A stretch of 16,660 nucleotides of DNA. Origin: Methylophilaceae bacterium. Its GTDB lineage: Bacteria > Pseudomonadota > Gammaproteobacteria > Burkholderiales > Methylophilaceae. The notes beneath the pieces were generated by a model that was not told where the DNA came from, did no database searches, and saw only the letters and a list, made by a program, of their open reading frames with translations. This document shows positions 1 through 6,214 of the stretch, one piece after another (within the stretch, counting starts at the first letter, position 1; every line of letters starts with the position of its first letter). The position numbers and the translations under genes are program-made. Where the stretch lies: the NCBI GenBank assembly GCA_025362115.1, contig JANYIK010000003.1, positions 1 through 16,660 on the forward strand, read 5' to 3'.

Positions 1-162
1 AAACGAGGTACACGCACCCATGCCGATAAGCAGCATTTCCATCGGGCGCATGCCCAAGTTACGGCCACCCGCTTCCGGCGCACCATCCAATACCACAGCA
101 TGGCCGGTCTCGGATTCGCCCATAAAACAGACGTTTTCAACCCATTTGATGCGCGCTTTCAT
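1..162 (-). CDS. OsmC family protein, YhfA-like (3' end cut by window)
   Basis: Only the first 54 codons are present; the gene runs off the left edge. The reading starts MKARIKWVENVCFMGES, continues with a glycine-rich turn, and reaches the PMEMLLIGMGACTSF region. This closely resembles the N-terminus of E. coli YhfA (MQARVKWVEGLTFLGES, then PMEMVLMAAGGCS). OsmC-fold proteins are small cytosolic dimers; the best known members are cysteine-based peroxide reductases, but the role of YhfA-like members is unclear. Cys51 matches the first conserved OsmC cysteine; the second would lie outside the window. The ATG overlaps the stop of the upstream prolyl isomerase gene by one base (TAATG), which implies translational coupling. 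Family assignment is firm; peroxidase activity is only inferred. Confidence 0.85.
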   Translation of the reverse strand, partial: MKARIKWVENVCFMGESETGHAVVLDGAPEAGGRNLGMRPMEMLLIGMGACTSF

Positions 163-614
163 TACTTCACATTCAACAGTTCAACGTCAAATATCAGTGT
201 GGCATTTGGCGGTATCACACCACCAGCGCCGCGTGCACCGTAGCCCATATGTGGGGGAATAATCAAGGTACGCTTACCACCTTCTTTCATGCCTACAACA
301 CCTTCGTCCCACCCTTGTATGACCTGACTACCGCCCAGAAAGAAGCTGAAGGGCTCAGCCCGATCTACCGAGCTGTCAAATTTGCTGCCGTGACCTTCTG
401 GCTTGCTGGGGTCATACAGCCAACCGGTGTAATGCACGCTAACCGTCGTACCCGAGATGGCTTCTTTACCTTTGCCTAAGGTTTGATCTATTTTTTGCAA
501 TTCAGTCACAGTTTTTTTCATCATCATCTTCTCTTTGGCGGGTTCAGCAGTAACAGGGTTGGCAATAGCAAATATGGCGGCTAAGGCCACAACGCTGAAT
601 AAAGTATATTTCAT
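162..614 (-). CDS. Secreted FKBP-type peptidyl-prolyl cis-trans isomerase
   Basis: Predicted 150-residue protein that speeds cis-trans isomerisation of X-Pro bonds, probably in the periplasm. Residues 1-23 form a signal peptide: Lys2, a hydrophobic core, then a VTA-EP cleavage site. A short charged linker follows (about 24-50), then one FKBP domain (about 51-150). Visible FKBP signatures are VHYTGWLYD (60-68), KFDSS (78-82), GSQVIQGWDEGV (95-106) with the pocket Trp102, GYGARG, and IPPNATLIFDVELL near the end. The frame stays open to 716, but the start at 614 is chosen because the signal peptide begins there and AAGGA lies just upstream. There is no N-terminal dimerisation domain, so this is a small single-domain type. 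It is co-transcribed with the OsmC-like gene and divergent from fabA. Confidence 0.9.
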   Translation of the reverse strand: MKYTLFSVVALAAIFAIANPVTAEPAKEKMMMKKTVTELQKIDQTLGKGKEAISGTTVSVHYTGWLYDPSKPEGHGSKFDSSVDRAEPFSFFLGGSQVIQGWDEGVVGMKEGGKRTLIIPPHMGYGARGAGGVIPPNATLIFDVELLNVK

Positions 615-761
615 CTGGCATTCCTTGAAGATTAAAAATGCGACATGATAGCTTATTGAACGAGTGTATGCGCCGTTTCGGGTACAATTGTGTTGACTGC
701 CGCTCTTGGTTATCATGCTGGAAGCGCATCGCCGTGATTATCACCTGAAGAGTATGTCAAA
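615..761. promoter_or_regulatory. Divergent control region between the FKBP gene and fabA
   Basis: This 147-base gap lies between two outward-facing genes and must hold promoters for both. Toward fabA, TACAAT at 683-688 is a good -10 (5 of 6 to consensus) but no clear -35 sits 17 bases upstream. It overlaps the 8-base palindrome ACAATTGT (684-691), which could be an operator half. GAAGAG at 747-752 is the likely ribosome binding site of fabA. On the minus strand AAGGA serves the FKBP gene. Exact promoters are not assigned with confidence. Confidence 0.4.
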
Positions 762-1274
762 TTGAAAAAAAATAGCTTTACGCAAGAAGACCTATTGGCC
801 TGTGGTCACGGTGAATTATTTGGGCTGGGCAATGCGAGATTACCGCTACCGCCTATGTTGATGTTCAACCGCATCGTGACCATTACCGAGGATGGCGGCA
901 CTTATGGCAATGGCCAAATTGTGGCCGAATTGGATGTGTCGCCAGACTTATGGTTTTTTGACTGCCATTTTGAAAGTGATCCAGTGATGCCAGGCTGTTT
1001 GGGTTTGGATGCAATGTGGCAGTTGGTAGGTTTCTTTCTAGGTTGGATGGGTGGGCCAGGACGTGGACGTGCGCTAGGTTCTGGCGATGTGAAATTTACT
1101 GGGCAAGTGATACCAACTTGCAAAAAAGTGACCTACCGCATTGATATGAAGCGCGTCATCATGCGTAAACTGGTAATGGGGATTGCCGACGCACGCATGG
1201 AAGTAGATGGTCGCGAAATCTATGTCGCCAACGATCTGCGTGTAGGTCTTTTCACACAAACAGACAATTTCTAA
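762..1274 (+). CDS. fabA: 3-hydroxyacyl-[acyl-carrier-protein] dehydratase/isomerase FabA
   Basis: 170 residues (E. coli FabA has 172). The cytosolic enzyme dehydrates 3-hydroxydecanoyl-ACP and isomerises trans-2- to cis-3-decenoyl-ACP, the branch point for unsaturated fatty acids in type II synthesis. The single hot-dog domain carries catalytic His69 in DLWFFDCHF and Asp83 in GCLGLDAMWQLVGF. The stretch SGDVKFTGQVIPTCKKVTYR and the ending DLRVGLFTQTDNF also match the family. The long, FabA-specific N-terminus separates it from FabZ. The start is TTG: upstream in frame there is no ATG or GTG before the stop at 735-737, and GAAGAG sits 9 bases ahead. The TTG overlaps the stop of a three-codon ATG ORF at 754-765. 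fabB follows after 29 bases. Confidence 0.96.
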   Translation: MKKNSFTQEDLLACGHGELFGLGNARLPLPPMLMFNRIVTITEDGGTYGNGQIVAELDVSPDLWFFDCHFESDPVMPGCLGLDAMWQLVGFFLGWMGGPGRGRALGSGDVKFTGQVIPTCKKVTYRIDMKRVIMRKLVMGIADARMEVDGREIYVANDLRVGLFTQTDNF

Positions 1275-1303
1275 GAAAATTTTAAGCAAGGTTAGGGGAA
1301 GTT

Positions 1304-2521
1304 ATGCGACGTGTGGTCGTCACTGGAATGGGTATCGTATCCAGCCTCGGTAACAACAAATCAGAAGTGCTTGATAGCCTGAAACAAGGGCGTTCGGGAA
1401 TTACCTTTCAGCAGGAATACGCCGATCGCGGGCTGCGTTCGCAAGTGGCGGGTTCAATCAAAGGCCTTAACGTCGCCGAGCTGATAGACCGCAAGCTGCT
1501 GCGCTTTATGGCAAACGGCCACGCTTACGCCTGGATTGCCATGCAAGAAGCCATCGCCGATGCCAAGCTGCCACCGGAACTGATCTCCAACCTGCGCACC
1601 GGGCTGATTGTCGGCGCGGGTGGCGCTTCGCACGAAAGCATACTGGAAGGCATAGACACCCTGCGCGAAAAAGGTGTACGTCGCGTGGGGCCTTACATGG
1701 TGACCAAGGCCATGGCTAGCGGTGTTTCTGCCTGTTTGGCCACTGGCGCCCAAATCAAGGGCATCAATTACAGCATCAGTTCCGCTTGTTCCACCAGTGC
1801 ACACTGCATAGGCAACGGTCTGGAACAGATACAGATGGGCAAGCAGGACATCGTATTTGCAGGAGGCGCGGAAGAGGAGCACTGGACGCTGTCCTTCATG
1901 TTCGATGCCATGGGTGCGCTTTCCAGCAAATACAACGAAACCCCCGATAAAGCCTCGCGCACCTATGACGCGAACCGCGACGGTTTTGTCATCTCCGGCG
2001 GTGGCGGTATTTTGGTGTTGGAAGAGTTGGAGCACGCTAAAAAACGTGGCGCGAAGATTTATGCGGAAATCGTCGGTTATGGCGCAACATCTGACGGCTA
2101 CGACATGGTCGCCCCGTCTGGCGAAGGCGCTGAGCGCTGCATGCGTATGGCCTTGGAAGGTGTAAAAGATAAGGTGGACTACATCAACACCCACGGGACA
2201 AGTACGCCGGTAGGTGACACCAAAGAACTGGAAGCTATACGTGCGGTGTTTGGTAACGATGCGCCGCACATCGCTTCTACCAAATCGCTATCAGGTCATG
2301 CGCTAGGCGCGGCGGGGGTTAATGAGGCGGTGTATAGCTTGCTGATGATGGAGAACAATTTTATTGCTGCTTCAGCCAACATCGAGACTTTAGACCCAGC
2401 GGCCGAAGGCTTGCCCATCGTGCGACAACGCATAGATAACATCAACGTCAAAACCGCGCTTTCTAACAGCTTTGGGTTTGGCGGCACTAATGCTTGTTTG
2501 GTGTTTTCAAAACTGGTTTAA
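1304..2521 (+). CDS. fabB: Beta-ketoacyl-ACP synthase I FabB
   Basis: 405 residues, the usual length. It catalyses decarboxylative Claisen condensation of malonyl-ACP with acyl-ACP; FabB is the condensing enzyme that extends cis-3-decenoyl-ACP made by FabA. The thiolase-fold catalytic triad is clear: nucleophile Cys162 in SISSACSTSAHCIGNG, His297 in NTHGTSTPVGD and His332 in STKSLSGHALGAAG. The glycine-rich ending SNSFGFGGTNACLVF is typical of the family. The ATG start has a strong AGGGGAAG a few bases ahead. Sequence style and adjacency to fabA favour FabB over FabF. Its TAA stop shares TTAA (2518-2521) with the stop of the opposing HAD gene, so no terminator fits between the two genes. Confidence 0.95.
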   Translation: MRRVVVTGMGIVSSLGNNKSEVLDSLKQGRSGITFQQEYADRGLRSQVAGSIKGLNVAELIDRKLLRFMANGHAYAWIAMQEAIADAKLPPELISNLRTGLIVGAGGASHESILEGIDTLREKGVRRVGPYMVTKAMASGVSACLATGAQIKGINYSISSACSTSAHCIGNGLEQIQMGKQDIVFAGGAEEEHWTLSFMFDAMGALSSKYNETPDKASRTYDANRDGFVISGGGGILVLEELEHAKKRGAKIYAEIVGYGATSDGYDMVAPSGEGAERCMRMALEGVKDKVDYINTHGTSTPVGDTKELEAIRAVFGNDAPHIASTKSLSGHALGAAGVNEAVYSLLMMENNFIAASANIETLDPAAEGLPIVRQRIDNINVKTALSNSFGFGGTNACLVFSKLV

Positions 2522-3177
2522 CGCAAACTCATCACTGGCCAGCCTTGCGCCTTGGCGTACTCTGCCAAAATTGGATCTGCATTCACTGCTACCGGTTTAT
2601 CCACCGCCTGCATCAAGGGTAAATCGTTGTGCGAATCGCTGTAAAACCAAGTGGTTTCAAAGCTGCTCAAACTTTCTCCGCGCGCGTCTAACCATAGTTT
2701 CAAGCGCGTCACCTTGCCTTCCTTAAAACTGGGAATACCGCTGACGTGGCCGGTAAACTCGCCATTGATGTGTTCTGGTTCGGTAGCGATTAGGTGCAGA
2801 ACGCCGAATTCAGCCGCAATCGGCGCAGTGACAAAACTATTGGTCGCGGTGATCACCACTAGCAAATCGCCGTTGGCGCGATGTTGCTCCACCAGCGCAC
2901 GTGATTTATCGGTCATCATCGGCCGCACTTTGCGCTCCATATAGAGCTTGTGCAGTGCATCCAACTGGCTACGCGGATGCGCGGCCAAAGGGCGAAACTG
3001 GAATTCCATAAATGCTACGATGTCCAGATTGCCATCTTTGTAATCCTGATAGAACTGAAGATTCTGGGCGGTGTGCGAGCTATCCAGCACGCCTTCCTCG
3101 ATCAAAAATTGCCCCCATTGGTAGTCGCTATCTCCGTTTAATAGCGTGTTATCTAAATCAAATAAAGCGAGTTGCAA
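2518..3177 (-). CDS. HAD-superfamily subfamily IB hydrolase (SerB-like phosphatase)
   Basis: 219 residues, cytosolic. All four HAD motifs are present: nucleophile and acid/base Asp7 and Asp9 in LFDLDNTLLNGDSD, Thr110 in VVITATNSF, Lys155 in SFKEGKVTRLK, and metal-binding Asp181/Asp185 in YSDSHNDLPLM. The helical cap between motifs I and II (about 15-85) is that of subfamily IB, the group of phosphoserine phosphatase. Such proteins are often labelled SerB-like or histidinol-phosphatase-like; the substrate cannot be read from the sequence. The start is TTG, supported by AGGAG six bases upstream. It begins 16 bases after leuA ends, so both are likely one transcript. It ends against fabB with overlapping stops. 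Confidence 0.85.
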   Translation of the reverse strand: MQLALFDLDNTLLNGDSDYQWGQFLIEEGVLDSSHTAQNLQFYQDYKDGNLDIVAFMEFQFRPLAAHPRSQLDALHKLYMERKVRPMMTDKSRALVEQHRANGDLLVVITATNSFVTAPIAAEFGVLHLIATEPEHINGEFTGHVSGIPSFKEGKVTRLKLWLDARGESLSSFETTWFYSDSHNDLPLMQAVDKPVAVNADPILAEYAKAQGWPVMSLR

Positions 3178-3193
3178 TGAGGGCTCCTAAAAA

Positions 3194-4741
3194 TTAAACC
3201 TGCGGATGGGCGCGTTCCAGCTTGGAATGCAGCTTGTTCAAGGCGTTGATATAGGCCTTGGCGGAGGCGATGACAATATCGGTATCCGCCCCCAAGCCAT
3301 TGACGATGCGGTTCTCCTTGGATAAGCGCACGGTGACCTCGCCTTGAGCATCGGTGCCACTAGTGATGTTGTTTACCGAATACAACAACAGCTCGGCACC
3401 GCTTTGCACCATGCTTTCCAGCGCTTTAAATGAGGCATCTACTGGACCACCACCGTCGGCTTCAGCGCAGCGCTCTTTAGTGTTTTCCAGTATTGTCACT
3501 TTGGCGTGTGGCGTTTCGCCAGTTTCAGACTTCACTTGTAGATACACCAATTTGTAATGCTCTGGCGCTTCGCTGATGATTTCGTCGCTAACCAAAGCCT
3601 GCAAGTCTTCGTCGAAGATTTCACGTTTTTTATCTGCCAATGCTTTGAACTTGCCAAAAGTGGCATTCAAAGCATCTTCGCTTTCCAACACGATACCCAG
3701 CTCTTGCAAGCGCGTTTTGAAGGCGTTACGACCTGACAGCTTGCCTAAGGTGAGCTTATTAGCGCCCCAGCCCACGTCTTCGGCACGCATGATTTCATAG
3801 GTCTCGCGGTGCTTGAGTACGCCGTCTTGGTGGATGCCGGATTCGTGCGAAAACGCGTTAGCGCCGACGATGGCCTTGTTGGGCTGCACCGGATAGCCAG
3901 TGATGCTAGAGACCAATTTGGAGGTTGTCACAATTTGCGTGGTATCAATGCGAGTATCGCAGCTAAACACATCACGTCGTGTTTTCACCGCCATTACCAC
4001 CTCTTCCAAACTGGCATTACCTGCACGCTCGCCCAAGCCGTTGATGGTGCATTCCACTTGCCGCGCACCGTTCATCACCGCAGCCAATGAATTCGCCACC
4101 GCCATGCCGAGGTCGTTGTGGCAATGTGTAGACCAGATCACTTTGTCGCTATTCGGCACACGCGCAATCAACTGCTGCATACGCTCACCCCACAAGGCTG
4201 GGATGCTATAGCCCACGGTATCTGGCACGTTGAGAGTTTTAGCGCCAGCTTTTATCACTGTGTCAAAAATACGCACTAAAAAATCCATTTCCGAGCGTAC
4301 CGCATCTTCGGCTGAAAACTCTACATCATCGGTGTACTCCAGCGCCAATTTTACCGCTTTGACGGCGTTGTCTACGACTTGGTCGGGAGTCATACGTAAC
4401 TTCTTCTCCATATGGATAGGAGAAGTGGCGATAAAAGTGTGGATGCGCCCAGATTTGGCCGGAGTAATGGCCTCACCTGCTGCACGCACGTCACGCTCAT
4501 TGGCACGCGCCAACGAACATACAGTGGAATTTTTCACCATCTGGGCAATGGCGTGGATGGCATCCGCATCACCCGGACTGGCGGCGGCAAAGCCAGCTTC
4601 TATCACATCCACACCCAGTTTTTCCAACTGGCGTGCGATACGAATTTTTTCTTCCTTGGTCATAGCGGCGCCCGGGCTTTGTTCGCCGTCGCGCAAGGTT
4701 GTATCAAAAATAATAAGTTTGTCTTGCATATGTTGTTGCAT
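3194..4741 (-). CDS. leuA: 2-isopropylmalate synthase LeuA
   Basis: First committed step of leucine synthesis: acetyl-CoA plus 2-oxoisovalerate gives 2-isopropylmalate. With the start chosen here it has 515 residues, a usual length. The catalytic TIM barrel begins with FDTTLRDGEQSPGAAM (Arg17, metal-binding Asp18). The metal motif is STHCHNDLGMA (His206, His208), then NGLGERAGNASLEE. A linker leads to the C-terminal LeuA dimer domain for leucine feedback (about 390-515). The frame offers ATG at 4747 and 4741; 4741 is preferred because GGAG sits 7 bases ahead of it but only 1 base ahead of 4747. The HAD gene follows. The upstream gap holds a leucine-rich leader ORF, so control by leucine supply is plausible. 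Confidence 0.95.
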   Translation of the reverse strand: MQQHMQDKLIIFDTTLRDGEQSPGAAMTKEEKIRIARQLEKLGVDVIEAGFAAASPGDADAIHAIAQMVKNSTVCSLARANERDVRAAGEAITPAKSGRIHTFIATSPIHMEKKLRMTPDQVVDNAVKAVKLALEYTDDVEFSAEDAVRSEMDFLVRIFDTVIKAGAKTLNVPDTVGYSIPALWGERMQQLIARVPNSDKVIWSTHCHNDLGMAVANSLAAVMNGARQVECTINGLGERAGNASLEEVVMAVKTRRDVFSCDTRIDTTQIVTTSKLVSSITGYPVQPNKAIVGANAFSHESGIHQDGVLKHRETYEIMRAEDVGWGANKLTLGKLSGRNAFKTRLQELGIVLESEDALNATFGKFKALADKKREIFDEDLQALVSDEIISEAPEHYKLVYLQVKSETGETPHAKVTILENTKERCAEADGGGPVDASFKALESMVQSGAELLLYSVNNITSGTDAQGEVTVRLSKENRIVNGLGADTDIVIASAKAYINALNKLHSKLERAHPQV

Positions 4742-4810
4742 GGTCATGCTCCATTTAAGGCGTTATTTCACACGCGTGGTAAGTGTACCGCACGAACTTA
4801 ACTTCTGATT

Positions 4811-4817
4811 GGGGGGG
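4811..4817 (-). promoter_or_regulatory. C7 tract between leader ORF and leuA
   Basis: On the minus strand ACTCCCCCCCAATC follows the leader ORF stop by a few bases and precedes leuA by about 70. A C-rich unstructured stretch just after a short ORF could be part of a Rho loading site. Its CTCC could also pair with the leuA GGAG, but only over four bases. Both roles are conjecture. Confidence 0.25.
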
Positions 4818-4822
4818 AGTAT

Positions 4823-4933
4823 TTAGCGCGCGACGCGCAGCCCGAGAGGGCGGAACGAAACAAGGCGCAGATGCAGACCTGCAAGCAGCAGGTTGAAATG
4901 AAGAAAAACTGAAGTGGTGTGATCAAAAAACAT
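4823..4933 (-). CDS. Putative leucine-rich leader peptide upstream of leuA (36 aa)
   Basis: A short ORF too small for standard gene calling: ATG at 4933-4931, TAA at 4825-4823. The peptide starts MFFDHTTSVFLHFN and then has nine Leu in 36 residues: 11, 15, 16, 17, 20, 22, 24, 30 and 32. Six of the ten residues 15-24 are Leu, with CTG CTG CTT in a row. It sits 81 bases before leuA on the same strand. A promoter-like pair ends only 9 bases before its ATG, so a transcript starting there would be nearly leaderless; no Shine-Dalgarno is seen. Leader peptides rich in the end-product amino acid are known for leu and trp operons, and the rhizobial trpL is read from a leaderless mRNA. No U-tract terminator follows, so classical attenuation is not shown. 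Translation is inferred. Confidence 0.5.
   Translation of the reverse strand: MFFDHTTSVFLHFNLLLAGLHLRLVSFRPLGLRVAR
4826..4851 (-). repeat. Two adjacent GC-rich inverted repeats at the end of the leader ORF
   Basis: On the minus strand GCCC-TCTC-GGGC (4851-4840) is followed by GCGC-GTC-GCGC (4838-4828). Each gives a four-base GC stem with a short loop. They cover leader codons 28-36 and could stack or exchange partners in the leuA leader RNA. No run of U follows, so they do not form an intrinsic terminator. Confidence 0.4.
4877..4893 (-). repeat. Inverted repeat over the leucine codons of the leader ORF
   Basis: ACCTGC-TGCTT-GCAGGT on the minus strand gives a six-base stem with a five-base loop. 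It spans leader codons 14-19, so the consecutive Leu codons 15-17 form its 5' arm and loop. A ribosome waiting at these codons would keep it open, which is the geometry expected of a sensing hairpin. Pairing in vivo is not shown. Confidence 0.45.
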
Positions 4934-4942
4934 AGTGATGCG

Positions 4943-4971
4943 AATATAGCGGCTTTCGCCTAAATGTGCAA
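4943..4971 (-). promoter_or_regulatory. Candidate sigma-70 promoter for leader ORF and leuA
   Basis: On the minus strand TTGCAC (4971-4966) and TATATT (4948-4943, 5 of 6 to TATAAT) are separated by exactly 17 bases. The expected start point is near 4936, only about three bases before the leader ATG at 4933. The spacer contains GGC-GAAA-GCC (4960-4951), a short inverted repeat. The -35 is weak (3 of 6). Confidence 0.45.
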
Positions 4972-4988
4972 GCTCAGGAATGCAAAGG

Positions 4989-6119
4989 TTAAAACGCGGC
5001 TAAAACACCCCAAAACCGCTGCATAGCCAGATTAGATCCGGCGATTTCTTTGTGTACTGATTCTGTAATCGCGTATTCCGGACTAATTGTTTTCCGCATT
5101 ATTCTTCCATTCTGCGGCATACCGTGCGCGGTCAACACAAGAAACACTTCTGGGCAACCGGGTTTAGCCCCATTTTTATACACTAAACCGATCTCATAGT
5201 TCTTGAGTCTTACAAAAGATCCCGGAGGATACAAACCTATCTCTTTAATGAAATAAGGTGCTAGCTTACTGTCTATCTCTTTATTTTTACTCAGAAAAAT
5301 ATCTTTCAATGCAGCACTAGGCAATGCCAGCTTGCGAGTACTGGTCACGCGCGCGCAATAGCGGTCAGCCAAGCCTATCAATTTGGCAAATACTGAGATT
5401 TCATCGCCTTTTTTACCATTTGGATAACCGCTACCATCCTCATTTTCATGATGGTTAAGCACCGCAGCAAGCCATGCCTCATCAGTGACACCAAAGTTTC
5501 TGAGCATTTCCACACTATGCGCAGGATGTGTGCGAAGGTGATCTTTCTCCTCTTGAGACAGGGGTCCCTGCTTTTTATCCAAGTGCTCCTGATAATCTAG
5601 CATACCCAAATTAGCAGTCAACGCTGCAGCGATACCGGTGATAATCTCTTCTCGCGGGATATTCATGGCGCGCGCGACTAGTGATGCCACGATCGCAGTA
5701 TCGGTATTGTGCCGAAAATTGTAAGGGCCACCAGGCTTTTGATTCAAGAATATGCATGCAACAGCTACATCGGAATCTAATTCCACAGCGGTATACACCA
5801 TCTCGGCGAATTCGCGCATCTTCGCCGAGACATCCGGAAGCACCGCGAGAACAGGCAAAGATTTTCGCAACAGATAATTAGCACGATTAAGAATACGCAC
5901 CACGGATGGTTCGTTCTTGGGATTAAAATACACCTCTTCTGCATCACTGGAATAATTGATTTCAGTGTACAAACCCTCGGATACCAGCCGCGTCTTCGAC
6001 GATTCGCTGGCTACGGTTTCCCCTGCACGCAGCAACAACTTACCATCCTCGCCGAACACATTCCATGGCAAGGGCTGTCCGACAATAATGTCCATGATCC
6101 CAATTTTTCTCTTTGCCAT
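4989..6119 (-). CDS. Degenerate HD-GYP domain protein, paralogue 1 (nearest leuA)
   Basis: 376 residues, no membrane segment, so cytosolic. An N-terminal module (about 1-55, GQPLPWNVFGEDGKLLLRAGE) precedes an HD-GYP-type domain (about 110-262) and a C-terminal module (about 290-376). HD-GYP enzymes hydrolyse cyclic di-GMP at a di- or tri-iron site. Here His137, His198, His223, His224 and Asp252 occupy ligand positions and HHENEDGSGYPNGKKGDEI keeps the GYP loop (231-233). The HD doublet itself reads Ala169-Asn170, and the following IGK reads LGM. Catalysis is therefore doubtful; cyclic di-nucleotide binding or a scaffold role is possible. There is no receiver domain. ATG start with GGAG about 11 bases ahead. 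A 95-base gap separates it from paralogue 2, so it may have its own promoter. Confidence 0.85.
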   Translation of the reverse strand: MAKRKIGIMDIIVGQPLPWNVFGEDGKLLLRAGETVASESSKTRLVSEGLYTEINYSSDAEEVYFNPKNEPSVVRILNRANYLLRKSLPVLAVLPDVSAKMREFAEMVYTAVELDSDVAVACIFLNQKPGGPYNFRHNTDTAIVASLVARAMNIPREEIITGIAAALTANLGMLDYQEHLDKKQGPLSQEEKDHLRTHPAHSVEMLRNFGVTDEAWLAAVLNHHENEDGSGYPNGKKGDEISVFAKLIGLADRYCARVTSTRKLALPSAALKDIFLSKNKEIDSKLAPYFIKEIGLYPPGSFVRLKNYEIGLVYKNGAKPGCPEVFLVLTAHGMPQNGRIMRKTISPEYAITESVHKEIAGSNLAMQRFWGVLAAF

Positions 6120-6214
6120 CCTTTTATTTACTCCAAATAATTTCTGCCAGTTTTAAAATATCTACGGCCGCTGATTATCTACTATGGCCATTTTACAAAA
6201 ATGTTAAATAGTAC

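Noticed and set aside
20..262. Plus-strand 80-codon ORF at the left edge
   Set aside because: It lies opposite the OsmC-like start and the FKBP 3' end, and its translation shows no family features, while the minus-strand readings match known families.
668..748. Short Cys-containing plus-strand ORF (26 codons) before fabA
   Set aside because: It contains the candidate -10 for fabA near its start, has no ribosome binding site, and nothing beyond four Cys residues supports it.
1454..2269. Long minus-strand ORF (271 codons) inside fabB
   Set aside because: Antisense shadow of a clearly conserved gene; its translation is His/Thr/Val-rich low-information sequence without domain motifs or a ribosome binding site.
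4230..4808. Plus-strand ORF (192 codons) opposite the leuA 5' half
   Set aside because: Antisense to conserved leuA codons; no recognisable motifs.
4742..4988. Classical leucine attenuator with intrinsic terminator
   Set aside because: No GC stem followed by a U run is present on the minus strand; only the leader ORF and inverted repeats are supported.
6162..6191. Nine-codon minus-strand ORF in the gap between paralogues 2 and 1
   Set aside because: Too short, no ribosome binding site and no biased composition; expected by chance.
6120..6214. Promoter or terminator in the 95-base gap between HD-GYP paralogues 2 and 1
   Set aside because: Hexamers such as GATAAT and TTGTAA occur on the minus strand but at wrong spacing (13), and the AT-rich inverted repeat near 6190-6202 is too weak to call a terminator.
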